A stretch of DNA of 26,716 bases from assembly GCA_934718155.1 (NCBI GenBank), contig CAKUZF010000039.1, positions 1 to 26,716 on the forward strand, written 5' to 3'. Below the pieces are notes generated by a model, which saw only the letters and a program-made list of their open reading frames with translations, had not been told where the DNA came from and searched no databases. The stretch is from an uncultured Parabacteroides sp. Its GTDB lineage: Bacteria > Bacteroidota > Bacteroidia > Bacteroidales > Tannerellaceae. The translations under genes were made by a program, and so were the position numbers. Positions 1 through 10,400 of this stretch are shown one piece after another. Within the stretch, counting starts at the first letter, position 1. Each line of letters opens with the position of its first letter.

Positions 1-287
1 TTTACGGCAAAAGCCGCTTAGGTTGGCCTAATTCTTACCGAAGTATTGTATATATACGCATTGGAATAAATAATAAAACAAATATCTGATAGCGGGCGGC
101 GGTCTAAAACGCATGTATTCGTTGTATTTTTTATACAATAAGACAAAATCGAATAAAAAAGGGCGGATAGCCAATCGGGGCGTTCCGATCCAATCGGCGA
201 GGGCCTGTCGGTTGAGCAGGAAGAGGGGTTAGGTGTGGAATTTGATAAAAAACATGTTTATTAACATAATAAATAATTGGAATATAA
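1..287. other. Gene-free left flank
   Basis: I see no convincing gene here. There is a small GC hairpin at 6-16 (CGGC, AAAA loop, GCCG), which could be the tail of a terminator from a gene outside the window. An AT-rich hairpin lies at 122-138 (TTGTAT / ATACAA, 5-nt loop). The octamer CCAATCGG occurs twice, at 171-178 and 190-197. No tRNA cloverleaf or T9SS-type reading frame was recognised. Confidence 0.5.
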
Positions 288-319
288 TTTGTTCGATCGG
301 AATGGGTTGCCTACCTTTG
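288..319 (+). promoter_or_regulatory. Bacteroidales-type promoter of the surface protein operon
   Basis: TTTG at 288-291 is followed after 20 bp by TACCTTTG at 312-319. This fits the Bacteroidales housekeeping sigma consensus (-33 TTTG, about 19-21 bp, -7 TAnnTTTG) at every fixed position. Transcription would start near 325, leaving a leader of about 265 nt before the ATG at 592. Of the candidate promoters in this window it is the only one with both boxes intact at normal spacing. Confidence 0.72.
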
Positions 320-325
320 TGGCGA

Positions 326-591
326 TACACTTGCCGCATTCGCGGCGAGCGTCTTTGACGTATTGAAACCAGCGTTTCTGACGCTTTGCGCTTGATGTTT
401 GGAAACTTCGCACAATTCATAAACATAGGAGTCAAGACGAAGCAGCGGATGAAGCTCCGACGAGGGGATGGGGAGAAGTAGGCTCTTTTTTGAGGGCGTG
501 ATGCTTCTGAGCCTATGTGCCCAACAAGAGCTTCTATGTTTGTGGAAAGAGTCTATACATATGATTTTTAATTACATAAAACATCAAGCTT
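326..591 (+). promoter_or_regulatory. Structured 5' leader of the surface protein operon
   Basis: The transcribed leader contains several possible hairpins. The first, 331-348, has a GCCGC/GCGGC stem extended by a U-G and a U-A pair, and would sit a few nt from the predicted transcript start. Further ones are CGTC/GACG at 350-360, GAAAC/GTTTC at 365-378, AGCGT/ACGCT at 371-385 and TAGGCTC/GAGCCTA at 479-515. The 365-378 and 371-385 stems share bases and exclude each other. The last 40 nt before the ATG are A/T-rich with no Shine-Dalgarno, as is usual in Bacteroidota. I recognise no known riboswitch; a regulatory role is inference. Confidence 0.4.
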
Positions 592-3500
592 ATGAGAAAA
601 TTTACTTCGATTCATTGGGTGATGGCGCTATTCATAGCGGCCATAAGCCTATGCTCCGTGCTGCCTGGGCAGCATGTCCGAGCCAGTGAGTACTCCCCCG
701 TTGGGGAAGGAAGCCTCTTCGCCGCGACTGAAGAGAATGGTTCATACTCGTTTTTTGCCCCCCCCACTGGCCTGATTTCCACAGTTTCGGGCGAATCTGA
801 GGTGCGGTTTTGGAGTGAGCCGTATCGTTTAGACTATCTGCGTGTTTATGAAGGTAATGAGTCATCTATTTCCTTTGGTTACACGGTTGCGGGTACTCCT
901 TCGAGCGCATGCAAGGTGCGTGTGCAGTTGAAAGACAAGACACAAGCGAACGACGTAAGGTTCGTGACGGAAAATAATGAGAACTTGCCTCTGACCGATG
1001 GCGGCTTTTGGTTCCCTGCCGAAAAAATCGATCAGGAGAATGAATACTTTTATTTCAGATTAGGAATTGCCTCTTCGAAAGTGGTAGAGGTGAATTATAC
1101 GATTAGCGTCTATCAGTCTGAGGACGTAACAACAGAGCCAATGGCCTCCATCGAGAGGAAGGTCATATTCGTGGCCGGAGAGGACTATCCGGTTATGCCG
1201 TCGCTTCCCAGCTTGCGTGGAGAGCTGAATACGGACGTGCCCTACACGTTCTCGATCGAGCCGGGCTTCCTGCAAGGCAAGGCCGCCATCGTGCGTATAT
1301 ATTTCGATAATGTCGATATGGACAGCTTGGTTGTCAGCGGAGGGGGTTGGCGGAAGACTGTGGATGAAGGCGGTTATGAATATCGCATAGACCGTTTGAC
1401 ACAGGATCAGATTACGGTGAATTTCAAAGCCACTGGACAGATTAGTGGTAGGTATTATATGTCTTTGTTCGATGGAGAGGGTTATCACGTGGATGGAGGA
1501 ATCCTCTCTGTATTGCAATTCCCGGCGAATCTGTCGGATGACGATCAGCAGGCGTTGAAGGCTATGCAGAAGGACAATCCGGAAAGCTCGGAGTTGCGAG
1601 ACTTTATTGAGACCGGTTGTTATAAGAAGGACACCAATCTAAACGGAACCACCGAAAAGGTGGCTGTGAGGTGGAACGACGAAACGCCGGCTCGTGTGTG
1701 CGACTTCTGTCTTGAAGATGCCGACCGTAAGGTCTCAACGCTGAATCTGAATGCGTTAAAGGGCTTGAAGACAGTGAACCTGCAAGGAACAAATCTGAAG
1801 AAGCTGGATCTTTCTAGTCTGACCCTCAGTAGTTTGGCCTTGTTTAATACCCCATTGAAATGGGGCGATGTGAAACTTCCGAAATGGACTGATGAATATC
1901 ACAGTTTAAATGGACACACGACGATTCAGCTCGATAATCCTTCGGTCAAGAAGGGCGAGGAGATCGACCTCTCTGAGTTTGCCCAAGTAGATGGAATCGC
2001 TTCTACTTTCACTTGGTTTGAGTACAATAGGTCAGAAGTTCCTAAACAGGTTGAATTAACGCAGACTTCGCCGGGCAAGTTTATCCTTGATGGAGAAAAT
2101 GGTCAACGATTCTATTGTGAGATTAAAAATGAGCGATACGGATATTGGACCTTGCGAACCCCCAACCTGATTTGCACCGCTTCGGGCGAGCCAGTGGTGC
2201 GGTTTGAGTATGAACCAGATCCTATAGGCTATCTGTCTGTGTATAAGAATCGTGAATCATCCATTTACTCACATTACAGGGTTGAGAGTATTCCTCCGAG
2301 CGCATGCAAGGTGCGTGTGCAGTTGAAAGACCAGACACAAGCGAGCGACGTAAGGTTCGTGACGAATAATAATAACAGCTTGACCCTGACCGAGGGCGGC
2401 TTTTGGTTCCCTGCCGAAGAAATCAATCAGGAGAATGAATACCTCTATTTCGACTTCAGAATTGCCTCTTCGAAAGCGGTAGAGGTGAATTATACGGTTA
2501 GCCTCTATCAGTCTGAGGACCTAACAACAAAGCCGATGGCCTCCACCGAAAAGAAGGTCATATTCATGGCGGAAGAGGACTTTCCGGTTATGCCGTCGCT
2601 TCCCAGCTTGCGTGAAGAGTTGAATACGGACGTGCCCTGCACGTTCTCGATCAAACCGGGCTTCCTGCAAGGCAAGCCTGCGATCGTGCGTTTATATTTC
2701 ATGAATTTCAATATGAATAACCTGGTTGTTAGCGGAGAGGGTTGGCAGAAGAATGAGTATAGGAATGGTTATGAATATCACATAGACCGTTTGACGCAGG
2801 ATAAGATTACTGTGAATATCAAAGCCGCCAGACAGATTGGAGGCAGGTATAATATAGAATTGTGCGATGGAGAGGGTAATTACGTGGAGGGTACAGGCAA
2901 AGCTGTATTGCAATTCCCGGCGAATCTGTCGAATGACGATCAGCAGGCGTTGAAGGCTATGCAGGAGGCCAATCCAGAAAGCAAGGAGTTGCGAGACTTT
3001 ATTGAGACCGGTCGTTATACGAAGGACATCGATATACACAAAACCACCGAACAGGTAGCTGTGATGTGGAACTACGAAACACCGTCTCGTGTGAGCGACT
3101 TCCTTCTTAGAGATGAAGACCGCAAGGTCTCTACGCTGAATCTGAATGCGTTAAAGGGCTTGGAGACAGTGATCCTGGATGGTACAATCCTGAAGACACT
3201 GGATCTTTCCAATCTGACCCTCAGTAGTTTGGGTTTGATTAATACCCCATTGAAATGGAGCGATGTGAAACTTCCGAATTGGGCTAAATATCATGGTTTA
3301 TATGGACACACGATGATTCAGCTCGATTCTACGGTCAAGAAGGGCGAGGTGATCGACCTCTCTGAGTTTGCCCAAGAGGGCGCTTCTACTTTCTCTTGGT
3401 TTGAGTGGAATAGGTCAGAAGGTTCTAAGCCTGTTAAATTGGCGTCGCCTTCGCCAGGCATGTTTATCTTTGATGGTGAAATAGGGCAACAATTCTATTG

Positions 3501-6500
3501 CGAGATTCAGAATGAGCGATACGGAGACTGGTTCTTAGAGACCTCCCTGATTTCCATAGCTTCGGGCGAACCGAATGCTACATTCATAAGGTTGCCCAGT
3601 ATGAAGAACTATACCAGTTTTGGAGGCGTTGATCAACCGGGCGAAGGTCAAAAGCTTGCCAATATAAATATTTATGCTACCTCTCAAAGCGATTTTAGGG
3701 TGCGTGTGCAGTTGAAGGACAAGACGAATAAGAATGGAACATGGTTTACGATCAACGATAAGGTTATGCCTTTGACCGATGGTGGCTTTTGGGTGCCTGA
3801 AGAGCTTGTTTCTTGCTATGTCGCTAATAAGTATAGTTTTGGTATGATTGTTCATAGCCCGAATCCAGTAGAGGAGACCTATACGGTTAGTCTCTATCGT
3901 TCGGAGGATTTATCAACGGAACCCATGGAATCAGGAGAAAGGACAATCGTCTTTATAGCCGATGAGGAATACCCTCGATTTGGAAAGCTTCCCGACTTGC
4001 ATGGCGAATTAAACACGACTATTCCGTTGACCTTCTCCATTGATCCCCGCTACATGAAAGGTAAAGCGGCGAGATTAGTCCTCAGCCTTGATACGCTTTC
4101 AGCAAATAACATGACGGTTACAGGCGAAGGCTGGAAACCGTCGGAAAAATACAAAGGGAATTATGTGTATGATACGGACAACCTGCAGCAGAGCCAATTC
4201 ACGCTTTATGTGACGGCTTCGAATCCGGTTGACGGAGATTACAGCGTGACTTTGTGTGATGACAAAGGTGTTGGTGTGGCCTATTCTATCGACAGCGCCG
4301 CTGCCCCAACCATAAAGATTCCGTCGGCTTCGGGCGAACCGGAGGTGCGGTTTGTGTTTAATGATGAATCCGTATACTATCTGCCTATTGGTGAAGGTAA
4401 TGTAGCATCCATTTCCTCAGATTACACGGTTAAGGGTAATCCTTCGAGTACATTCAAGGTGCGTGTGCAGTTGAAAGACAAGGCGCAAGCGAGCGACGTA
4501 TGGTTCGATTCGCCTAAGAGTAACAACTTGACCCTGACCGATGGCGGCTTTTGGTTCCCTGCCGAAGAAATCAATCAGGTGAAAGAATACTTCTCTATCT
4601 GGTTAAGAATTGGCTCTTCGAAAGCGGTAGAGGTGGATTATACGATTAGCCTCTATCAGTCTGAGGACCTAACAGCAAAGCCGATGGACACCATTGAGAA
4701 GAAGGCCGTATTCGTGGCCGGAGAGGACTTTCCGGTTATGCCGTCGCTTCCCAGCTTGCGTAGAGAGCTGAATACGGTTGTGCCCTGCACGTTCTCGATC
4801 AAGCCGGGCTTCCTGCAAGGCAAGGCTGCGGTCGTGCGTTTATATTTAGATAATTACTATCCGGGCGACCTGATTATCAGCGGAGAGGGTTGGCAGCAGA
4901 CTAAGTATGATAATGTTTATGAATATCACATAGACCGTTGGACGCAGGATGAGATTACTGTGAATTTCAAAGCCACCAGACAGTTTGGAGGTAGGTATAA
5001 TATGCATTTGTGCGATGGAGAGGGTAATTACGTGGAGGGTACAGGCAAAGCTGTATTGCAATTCCCTGGGAATCTGTCGAATGACGATCAGCAGGCATTG
5101 AAGGCCATGCAGAAGGCCAATCCAGAAAGCACGGAGTTGCGAGACTTTATTGAGACCGGTCGTTATACGAAGGACATCGATATATACGAAACCTCCGAAA
5201 AGGTGGCTGTGACATGGAACTACGAAACGACGGCTCGTGTGAGCGACTTCCTTTTTAAAGATGACGACCGTAAGGTGTCTACGCTGAATCTGAATGCGTT
5301 AAAAGGTTTGAAAACAGTGATTCTGGATGGTACAAATCTGAAGACACTGGATCTTTCCGGTTTGACCCTCAGTGATTTGAGATTGATTAATACCCCATTG
5401 AAATGGAGCGATGTGAAACTTCCGAAATGGACTGAATTTAGTCACTACTTAGATGGAACTACGTCGATTCAGCTCGATCCTACGGTCAAGAAGGATACGG
5501 TAATCGACCTCTCCGAGTTTGCCCAAGTGGACACGACCGCTTCTACTTTCTCTTGGTTTGAGTGGAATGAATCAGGAGTTGGTAAACGGGTTGAATTGGT
5601 GTCGCCTGCGCCGGGCAAGTTTACCCTTGATGGCGAAATAGGGCAACAATTCTATTGCCAGATTAAGAATGAGCAATATGGAAACTGGATCTTGCGAACC
5701 ACCGTTGTTACGGTTGGTGACCCCGTAATCCACTTCAGTCAACAAGATGTGAAGGTGTTGGAGAAATTGGTGAAGGATGCGAACGACCCGAAGTTGAACG
5801 AATGGTGGGAGTCGAAGGCTTGGCAAGGATTCGAAATGATCAATGGCGCTCAGACAGAATGGAACGATGAGAATCCTCGTCGTTTGAAGTCTCTTTGGAT
5901 TCTTCAAGCGGCGCTGAGCGAGACGGTAGATCTCTCGACATTGGATCGGCTGGAGATTCTGAGCCTTATGGGATATAACAAATCGAAGCTCACAAAGCTG
6001 ATCTTGCCGACCGAGAAGGCATCGTTAAGTCTATTGAACGTGGCTGGAAATAAGAAGCTGACCTCTTTGGATGTATCATCTTACGCTAATCTGAATCATT
6101 TGGATGTTAGCGGAACAGGATTAGAGGCTTGCGACGTTTCGAAGAATACGAAACTGGAAGCCCTTTACATGCAGAAAACGAAGATACCCGGCCTGGAGGC
6201 AACAGCCCCCGAGATTGCTAAGCAGTTGGTGGCTTATGGCGTGCCGAACGGTAACGTGACAATCGATCTCGATATCTTCCCGGCTCTGAAGAAGCTGATT
6301 CCGAATAAGCGCATGCGTTACTCGGATGTGAAGCATCCTCGCCAGATGGATTCGTTGGATTATGATTGGGTAAATTGGATAAGCCTGCCGGGCGATGCGT
6401 ATGATCCGAACTATTCATCGTATGGCCACACCCTAGATATTTCAGAATGGATTAAACAAGATGGTGTAACCGCTGAACCCGTTTGGGCCGTTTTCGATCC

Positions 6501-7479
6501 ATATACTTACGAAACCGATACGCTGAGTCATACAGGCATGACCTATACGATTGGCGATAAGCTCGAACCTGAGATGCAGGTCTATGCGGAGGTGCATAAC
6601 GACCTGTTCCCCAGATGGACATTGAGATACACAACGCAAGTGTATACTATGGATGGCGATGTCAACTTAGACCGGACGGTCGACGTGAAGGACGTAACAA
6701 GCCTTATCTCGTCTATGTTAAACGAGTGGCCGTCTGATAGAATCTTCGGCTGGACACAGGCGAACACCAACCATGATGAGAACTACGGCGATGCGGCCGA
6801 CTTGGTGGGCCTCGTGAACATCATCTTGGGCAAGCCGGTGACGAAGGGCGAAGCCCTGCGTGCGGCCTACATCCCGCAGGCGGAGCTGAGCGTCGATGAG
6901 CGCAACAACCTCTATATCGACCATGAGGCACCGATCTCAGCCCTCTACTTGGAGTTCGCCGGTGCGACGAAGGAGCTGGCGCTGACGGGCGACGCCGCTC
7001 GCATGACGCAGAGCCGCTCGTTACAGAACGACACCTTGCGCATCGTGGCTTATAGCATGGACGGCAAGAGCATCGCTACGGGCAAGCAGGCTTTGATGCA
7101 GCTGGCTCCGGGCATGCAGCTGACGAAGGCCAGCTTCTCCGACGCGAAGGCTGTTCCGCTGAAGCTGGTGGGCGACTACCTGCCGACCGCCAACGAGACG
7201 ATCGCTCCTTTCGACGAGGTGAAGGCGGTCTACAACTACCCGAACCCGGCGTCGGGCACGACGACCTTCTGCTACAGCCTAAGCGAGGATGCCAACAGCG
7301 TAGAGATTGAGCTGATCGCTTCGAACGGCGCGGTGGTCGCTCGCCTGCAGGGCCTCCCGACGGCGCAGGGTCGCCATGAAGAGAATGTCAGCCTGCCCTT
7401 CGGCAACGGCGTCTATTTCTATCGACTCGTGCTGAACGGCAAGCAGATTGTAGCTACAAACACATTAATCATTAAGTAA
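592..7479 (+). CDS. Giant T9SS-exported surface protein with Ig-like/LRR repeats and dockerin-like motif
   Basis: The 2295-aa protein begins with a Sec signal peptide (MRKF, then a hydrophobic stretch, likely cleaved near VRA-SEY around residue 31). Residues 66-1708 form four long internal repeats, each opening with SGE(P/S). Units 1, 2 and 4 contain two beta-sandwich-like parts, a helical DDQQALKAM segment, a leucine-rich stretch (VSTLNLNALKGL) and a closing beta part with DLSEFAQ. Unit 3 stops before the helical segment. Residues 1709-2020 are a further LRR module with LDVS-type repeats. A dockerin-like loop, DVNLDRTVDVKD, follows at about 2023-2034, with a second, less regular loop (NTNHDENYGDAAD) some 30 residues on. 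About 2090-2205 resembles a cohesin-like beta region. The end, from VYNYPNPAS at 2213, is a T9SS type A sorting domain. Expected location is the outer surface or secreted. No catalytic motif is visible; adhesion or scaffolding is the likely role. First gene of a two-gene operon. Confidence 0.85.
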   Translation: MRKFTSIHWVMALFIAAISLCSVLPGQHVRASEYSPVGEGSLFAATEENGSYSFFAPPTGLISTVSGESEVRFWSEPYRLDYLRVYEGNESSISFGYTVAGTPSSACKVRVQLKDKTQANDVRFVTENNENLPLTDGGFWFPAEKIDQENEYFYFRLGIASSKVVEVNYTISVYQSEDVTTEPMASIERKVIFVAGEDYPVMPSLPSLRGELNTDVPYTFSIEPGFLQGKAAIVRIYFDNVDMDSLVVSGGGWRKTVDEGGYEYRIDRLTQDQITVNFKATGQISGRYYMSLFDGEGYHVDGGILSVLQFPANLSDDDQQALKAMQKDNPESSELRDFIETGCYKKDTNLNGTTEKVAVRWNDETPARVCDFCLEDADRKVSTLNLNALKGLKTVNLQGTNLKKLDLSSLTLSSLALFNTPLKWGDVKLPKWTDEYHSLNGHTTIQLDNPSVKKGEEIDLSEFAQVDGIASTFTWFEYNRSEVPKQVELTQTSPGKFILDGENGQRFYCEIKNERYGYWTLRTPNLICTASGEPVVRFEYEPDPIGYLSVYKNRESSIYSHYRVESIPPSACKVRVQLKDQTQASDVRFVTNNNNSLTLTEGGFWFPAEEINQENEYLYFDFRIASSKAVEVNYTVSLYQSEDLTTKPMASTEKKVIFMAEEDFPVMPSLPSLREELNTDVPCTFSIKPGFLQGKPAIVRLYFMNFNMNNLVVSGEGWQKNEYRNGYEYHIDRLTQDKITVNIKAARQIGGRYNIELCDGEGNYVEGTGKAVLQFPANLSNDDQQALKAMQEANPESKELRDFIETGRYTKDIDIHKTTEQVAVMWNYETPSRVSDFLLRDEDRKVSTLNLNALKGLETVILDGTILKTLDLSNLTLSSLGLINTPLKWSDVKLPNWAKYHGLYGHTMIQLDSTVKKGEVIDLSEFAQEGASTFSWFEWNRSEGSKPVKLASPSPGMFIFDGEIGQQFYCEIQNERYGDWFLETSLISIASGEPNATFIRLPSMKNYTSFGGVDQPGEGQKLANINIYATSQSDFRVRVQLKDKTNKNGTWFTINDKVMPLTDGGFWVPEELVSCYVANKYSFGMIVHSPNPVEETYTVSLYRSEDLSTEPMESGERTIVFIADEEYPRFGKLPDLHGELNTTIPLTFSIDPRYMKGKAARLVLSLDTLSANNMTVTGEGWKPSEKYKGNYVYDTDNLQQSQFTLYVTASNPVDGDYSVTLCDDKGVGVAYSIDSAAAPTIKIPSASGEPEVRFVFNDESVYYLPIGEGNVASISSDYTVKGNPSSTFKVRVQLKDKAQASDVWFDSPKSNNLTLTDGGFWFPAEEINQVKEYFSIWLRIGSSKAVEVDYTISLYQSEDLTAKPMDTIEKKAVFVAGEDFPVMPSLPSLRRELNTVVPCTFSIKPGFLQGKAAVVRLYLDNYYPGDLIISGEGWQQTKYDNVYEYHIDRWTQDEITVNFKATRQFGGRYNMHLCDGEGNYVEGTGKAVLQFPGNLSNDDQQALKAMQKANPESTELRDFIETGRYTKDIDIYETSEKVAVTWNYETTARVSDFLFKDDDRKVSTLNLNALKGLKTVILDGTNLKTLDLSGLTLSDLRLINTPLKWSDVKLPKWTEFSHYLDGTTSIQLDPTVKKDTVIDLSEFAQVDTTASTFSWFEWNESGVGKRVELVSPAPGKFTLDGEIGQQFYCQIKNEQYGNWILRTTVVTVGDPVIHFSQQDVKVLEKLVKDANDPKLNEWWESKAWQGFEMINGAQTEWNDENPRRLKSLWILQAALSETVDLSTLDRLEILSLMGYNKSKLTKLILPTEKASLSLLNVAGNKKLTSLDVSSYANLNHLDVSGTGLEACDVSKNTKLEALYMQKTKIPGLEATAPEIAKQLVAYGVPNGNVTIDLDIFPALKKLIPNKRMRYSDVKHPRQMDSLDYDWVNWISLPGDAYDPNYSSYGHTLDISEWIKQDGVTAEPVWAVFDPYTYETDTLSHTGMTYTIGDKLEPEMQVYAEVHNDLFPRWTLRYTTQVYTMDGDVNLDRTVDVKDVTSLISSMLNEWPSDRIFGWTQANTNHDENYGDAADLVGLVNIILGKPVTKGEALRAAYIPQAELSVDERNNLYIDHEAPISALYLEFAGATKELALTGDAARMTQSRSLQNDTLRIVAYSMDGKSIATGKQALMQLAPGMQLTKASFSDAKAVPLKLVGDYLPTANETIAPFDEVKAVYNYPNPASGTTTFCYSLSEDANSVEIELIASNGAVVARLQGLPTAQGRHEENVSLPFGNGVYFYRLVLNGKQIVATNTLIIK
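787..2181 (+). repeat. Intragenic long direct repeat, unit 1 (465 codons)
   Basis: Starts at the SGE codons and carries the shared DNA block GTGCGTGTGCAGTTGAAAGA at 916. It is a full-length unit with Ig-like, helical, LRR and closing beta parts. Long runs of DNA are near-identical to units 2 and 4, so homologous recombination between units is possible. Confidence 0.8.
2182..3561 (+). repeat. Intragenic long direct repeat, unit 2 (460 codons)
   Basis: Full-length unit, opening with SGEP. The shared block is at 2311, giving a 1395-bp period to unit 1. Differences from unit 1 cluster in short loops (for example the residues after GYLSVYKN), while the LRR and helical parts are almost unchanged. 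Confidence 0.8.
3562..4329 (+). repeat. Intragenic repeat, unit 3, divergent and short (256 codons)
   Basis: Keeps the Ig-like portion (VRVQLKDKT, LTDGGFW, YRSEDLSTEPM, GELNTTIPLTFSI) but has no DDQQALKAM helix, no LRR and no DLSEFAQ part. The shared block begins at 3700 and differs more than the other copies. It may be an older copy or one shortened by deletion. Confidence 0.75.
4330..5715 (+). repeat. Intragenic long direct repeat, unit 4 (462 codons)
   Basis: Full-length unit opening with SGEP, shared block at 4459. It is closely similar to units 1 and 2 and contains all four sub-parts. It runs into the unique LRR module at GDPVIHF. Confidence 0.8.
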
Positions 7480-7482
7480 GTT

Positions 7483-10400
7483 ATGAGAACGACATATTTC
7501 AAACAACTCATTATCGCCCTCTTCCTGCTGGTCGTATCGGCGGGAACGGCAGCTGCCGCTTCTTGGAAGCTCTCTCCGGAGAGGTTGAACGGGCCGGGCA
7601 GCAAAGACACGCTACGTGCCGAAATCGTAGACAGCGATTTTCAGTTCTCCGCCTTACAGGTGGACATACAGCTTCCTCAAGGCCTCACCCTTGAGGGGGC
7701 ACCCCTCTTGGATAGCCGCATTAGTGCTTGGAGCATGGAATACAACACGTTGGAGGGCGGCGTTATCCGTTTGGTGATTCATGAGGCCAACAACAAGGTG
7801 ATTTCCGCGGGTTCGGGCGAACTCTTCAGGCTGCCGGTGAAGGTCGACGAGACCTTTAATAGGGGCGTGGTTGTGCTGAGCAAGACCCTGCTTTCACGGC
7901 AGGTCGATGAGGCGCTCGGGTTGCCCAACCAGAAAGTGGAGGTTTATGCGCTGAAAACGCTGAAGGTTAGCGATGTGCAGGGTTTGGAGCAGATGGAAGG
8001 CCCGCTGCCCAAGGTGAGCTTCACGGTGGTTCCCGCCGAGATGCAGGATAAGATGGACGTGGCTTACTACACGGATGAAAACTGTAAGAAACCGTTCGAA
8101 GGCAGCGTAACGCAGCCGGGCCTGCTCTATGCGAAGGTGTCATTCGCAGGCGACGACGTTTATGATGCGTTTGAGCAGGTGTATCTGATCAAGATCAAGG
8201 CGAAGCAGGCCTTGTTGGTAAGCGAGGTGAAGGGCTTGGAACAGATGGAAGGTACGCTGCCCAATGTGAGCTTCACGGTGGTTCCCGCCGAGGTGAAGGA
8301 TCAGATGAAAGTGGCTTACTTCACGGATGATAACTGCACGAAAGAATTCAAAGACAGCGTAACGCAGCCGGGTATGCTCTATGCGAAGGTCACTTTCGCC
8401 GGAAACGAGACGATCGCCAAATTCGAGCAGGTCTATACGATCACGATCAAGGCGAAGCAGGCCTTGGTGGTAAACGAGGTGAAAGGCTTGGAGCAGATGG
8501 AAGGTACGCTGAAAGCGATCAGCGAGCACTTCGTATTCAAGACGAATCCTGCCAATCTGCAGATGAATGTGGCCTACTACTTGGATAAGGCTTGCACAGG
8601 CAATCCGCTGGAGGACAATGCGGAGATTCAGCCGGGAACACTCTATGCAAAGGTTTCTTTCGCCGGGAACGAGACGATCGCCCCATTCGAGCAGATCTAT
8701 CCGATCACGATCAATGCGAAAGGAAAGCTGGTTGTGAATGTGTCGGGCTTGGAGCAGATTTACAGCGCCACTGAGGCTGCGAAGATTAGCTACACAACCG
8801 TTCCAGCGGACATCAAGCTGAGCGCAAACTACTATAAGGATGCAACTTGCGCAACGCAGGCAACGGAAGCCGATCGCAAGAAGCCGGGCGTGTTGTATGT
8901 GAAGTTGACCTACGCAGGCAATGATACGATTGCCAAATTCGAGCAGGTTTACACCCTGTTGTTGACCGACAAGAAGGACTTGAACAAAGAGGAGGATGTA
9001 AGCTTCATATGGCCTACGGCTACCCCTATCGTGAAGGGACAGGCGTTGGGCAATGCGCTGTTGACTGGTGGTAGCGTGAGCGTGGGCGAATTGAACGTTC
9101 CCGGTCAGTTTGTATGGACCGATCCGAGCGTGATGCCTGCCGCAGGCGATGGCAAGTATTCCGTAACCTTCCTTCCCAACAATGTCAACTATTATAAATC
9201 GGTAGAACAAACCGTGGCTTTGCACGTGAAGGATGTCTTCCGCTTGGCGGTAGAGTCGGGCGAGAACGGCTCAGCCATGCTGATTGGCCAGACGGCGGAT
9301 GGCCTTTATGTGGAGGGCGAGGCGTTGACCTTGAAGGCGGTGCCCGATGCGAACTATACGTTCACGGGCTGGACACTGCGCACGAGTGGCGAGCAGTCGG
9401 TAGGCAAGGAGCCGACGAAGGAGATCAAGGTGGGCTCTGCTACGGCGGGCACCTACGTGGCTCGATTCGAACCGATCCTGCATCAGGTGACAAAGACGGT
9501 TGATGGCAATGGCACGTTGACGGTTACAGCCGATGGGAAGAATGTAAACTCAGGCGAGCAGATCCAGCAAGGCGTGACCTTGAAGGTTGTTGCGAAAGCT
9601 GCCAAAGGCTATCAGTTGGCGACCTTGAAGCTGAATGGTCAGGACATGGCTGGCGATAAGTTCACCTTGTTGAAGGACGCAACGTTGAAGGCAGTCTTCA
9701 CCGAAAAGCCGCAAGAACGCCACACCATGACGATTGAAGATGTGAAGAATGGCTCGCTGATTGTCTACAATGAGAATGGCTTACCGATCGCTTCAGGCTC
9801 TACCTTGAAGGAGGGCTCTAAGATTACCGTGGTTGCCCTGCCGGCAGCAGGCCATCAGTTGAAAGATAAGTCGCTGAAGGTGGGCTCAAAAGTGATTACT
9901 GACGGCAAATATACAGTGGCAAACGAAGACTTTACAGTCTCCGCAACATTCGAGGCCAAGACATATGCTGTCTCCGTGAAGGCGGTAGGCACAGATGGCA
10001 AGGACTTTAATGTTTCTGTTAAGCTGAGTCAATCTGGAGACGTTGCGTATGGTTCACCAGTGAAGATTGAGAGCGTTTCCGAGGAGGCGAAGTTGGTCGC
10101 TATCTTGGCAAACGGTAAGGATTACGGAACGGACTGGGAGAGCCTCTCTTTCTACGTAACCGGAGAGTTGGAGATTACAGCGATGTTCGACACGCATGTT
10201 GATATTGATCCGAACTTCATCTTGTGGCCGATGCAGGAGTTCTACTACAATGGCACTTCCCGCACGTTTTTGCCTTTCATTTCGCAGGCCTATGCGGGCA
10301 TAGTGCTCGACGTTAAGTATCAGAAGGGCAATGAGGCGGCAATCGAAAAGCCGATCAATGCAGGTAACTATGACGTGATTTTGACACGTGCGGAGGATGC

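Noticed and set aside
229..435. 68-codon minus-strand reading frame upstream of the surface protein gene
   Set aside because: It overlaps the well-formed promoter and leader of the opposite strand, shows no family resemblance and has an irregular basic composition.
468..689. Small plus-strand frame overlapping the start of protein A
   Set aside because: It runs out of frame into the signal peptide of protein A, with no ribosome site or recognisable product; a leader peptide cannot be excluded but is unsupported.
8140..9225. 361-codon minus-strand frame opposite the MBG-like repeats
   Set aside because: Its apparent internal repeats simply mirror the repeats of protein B.
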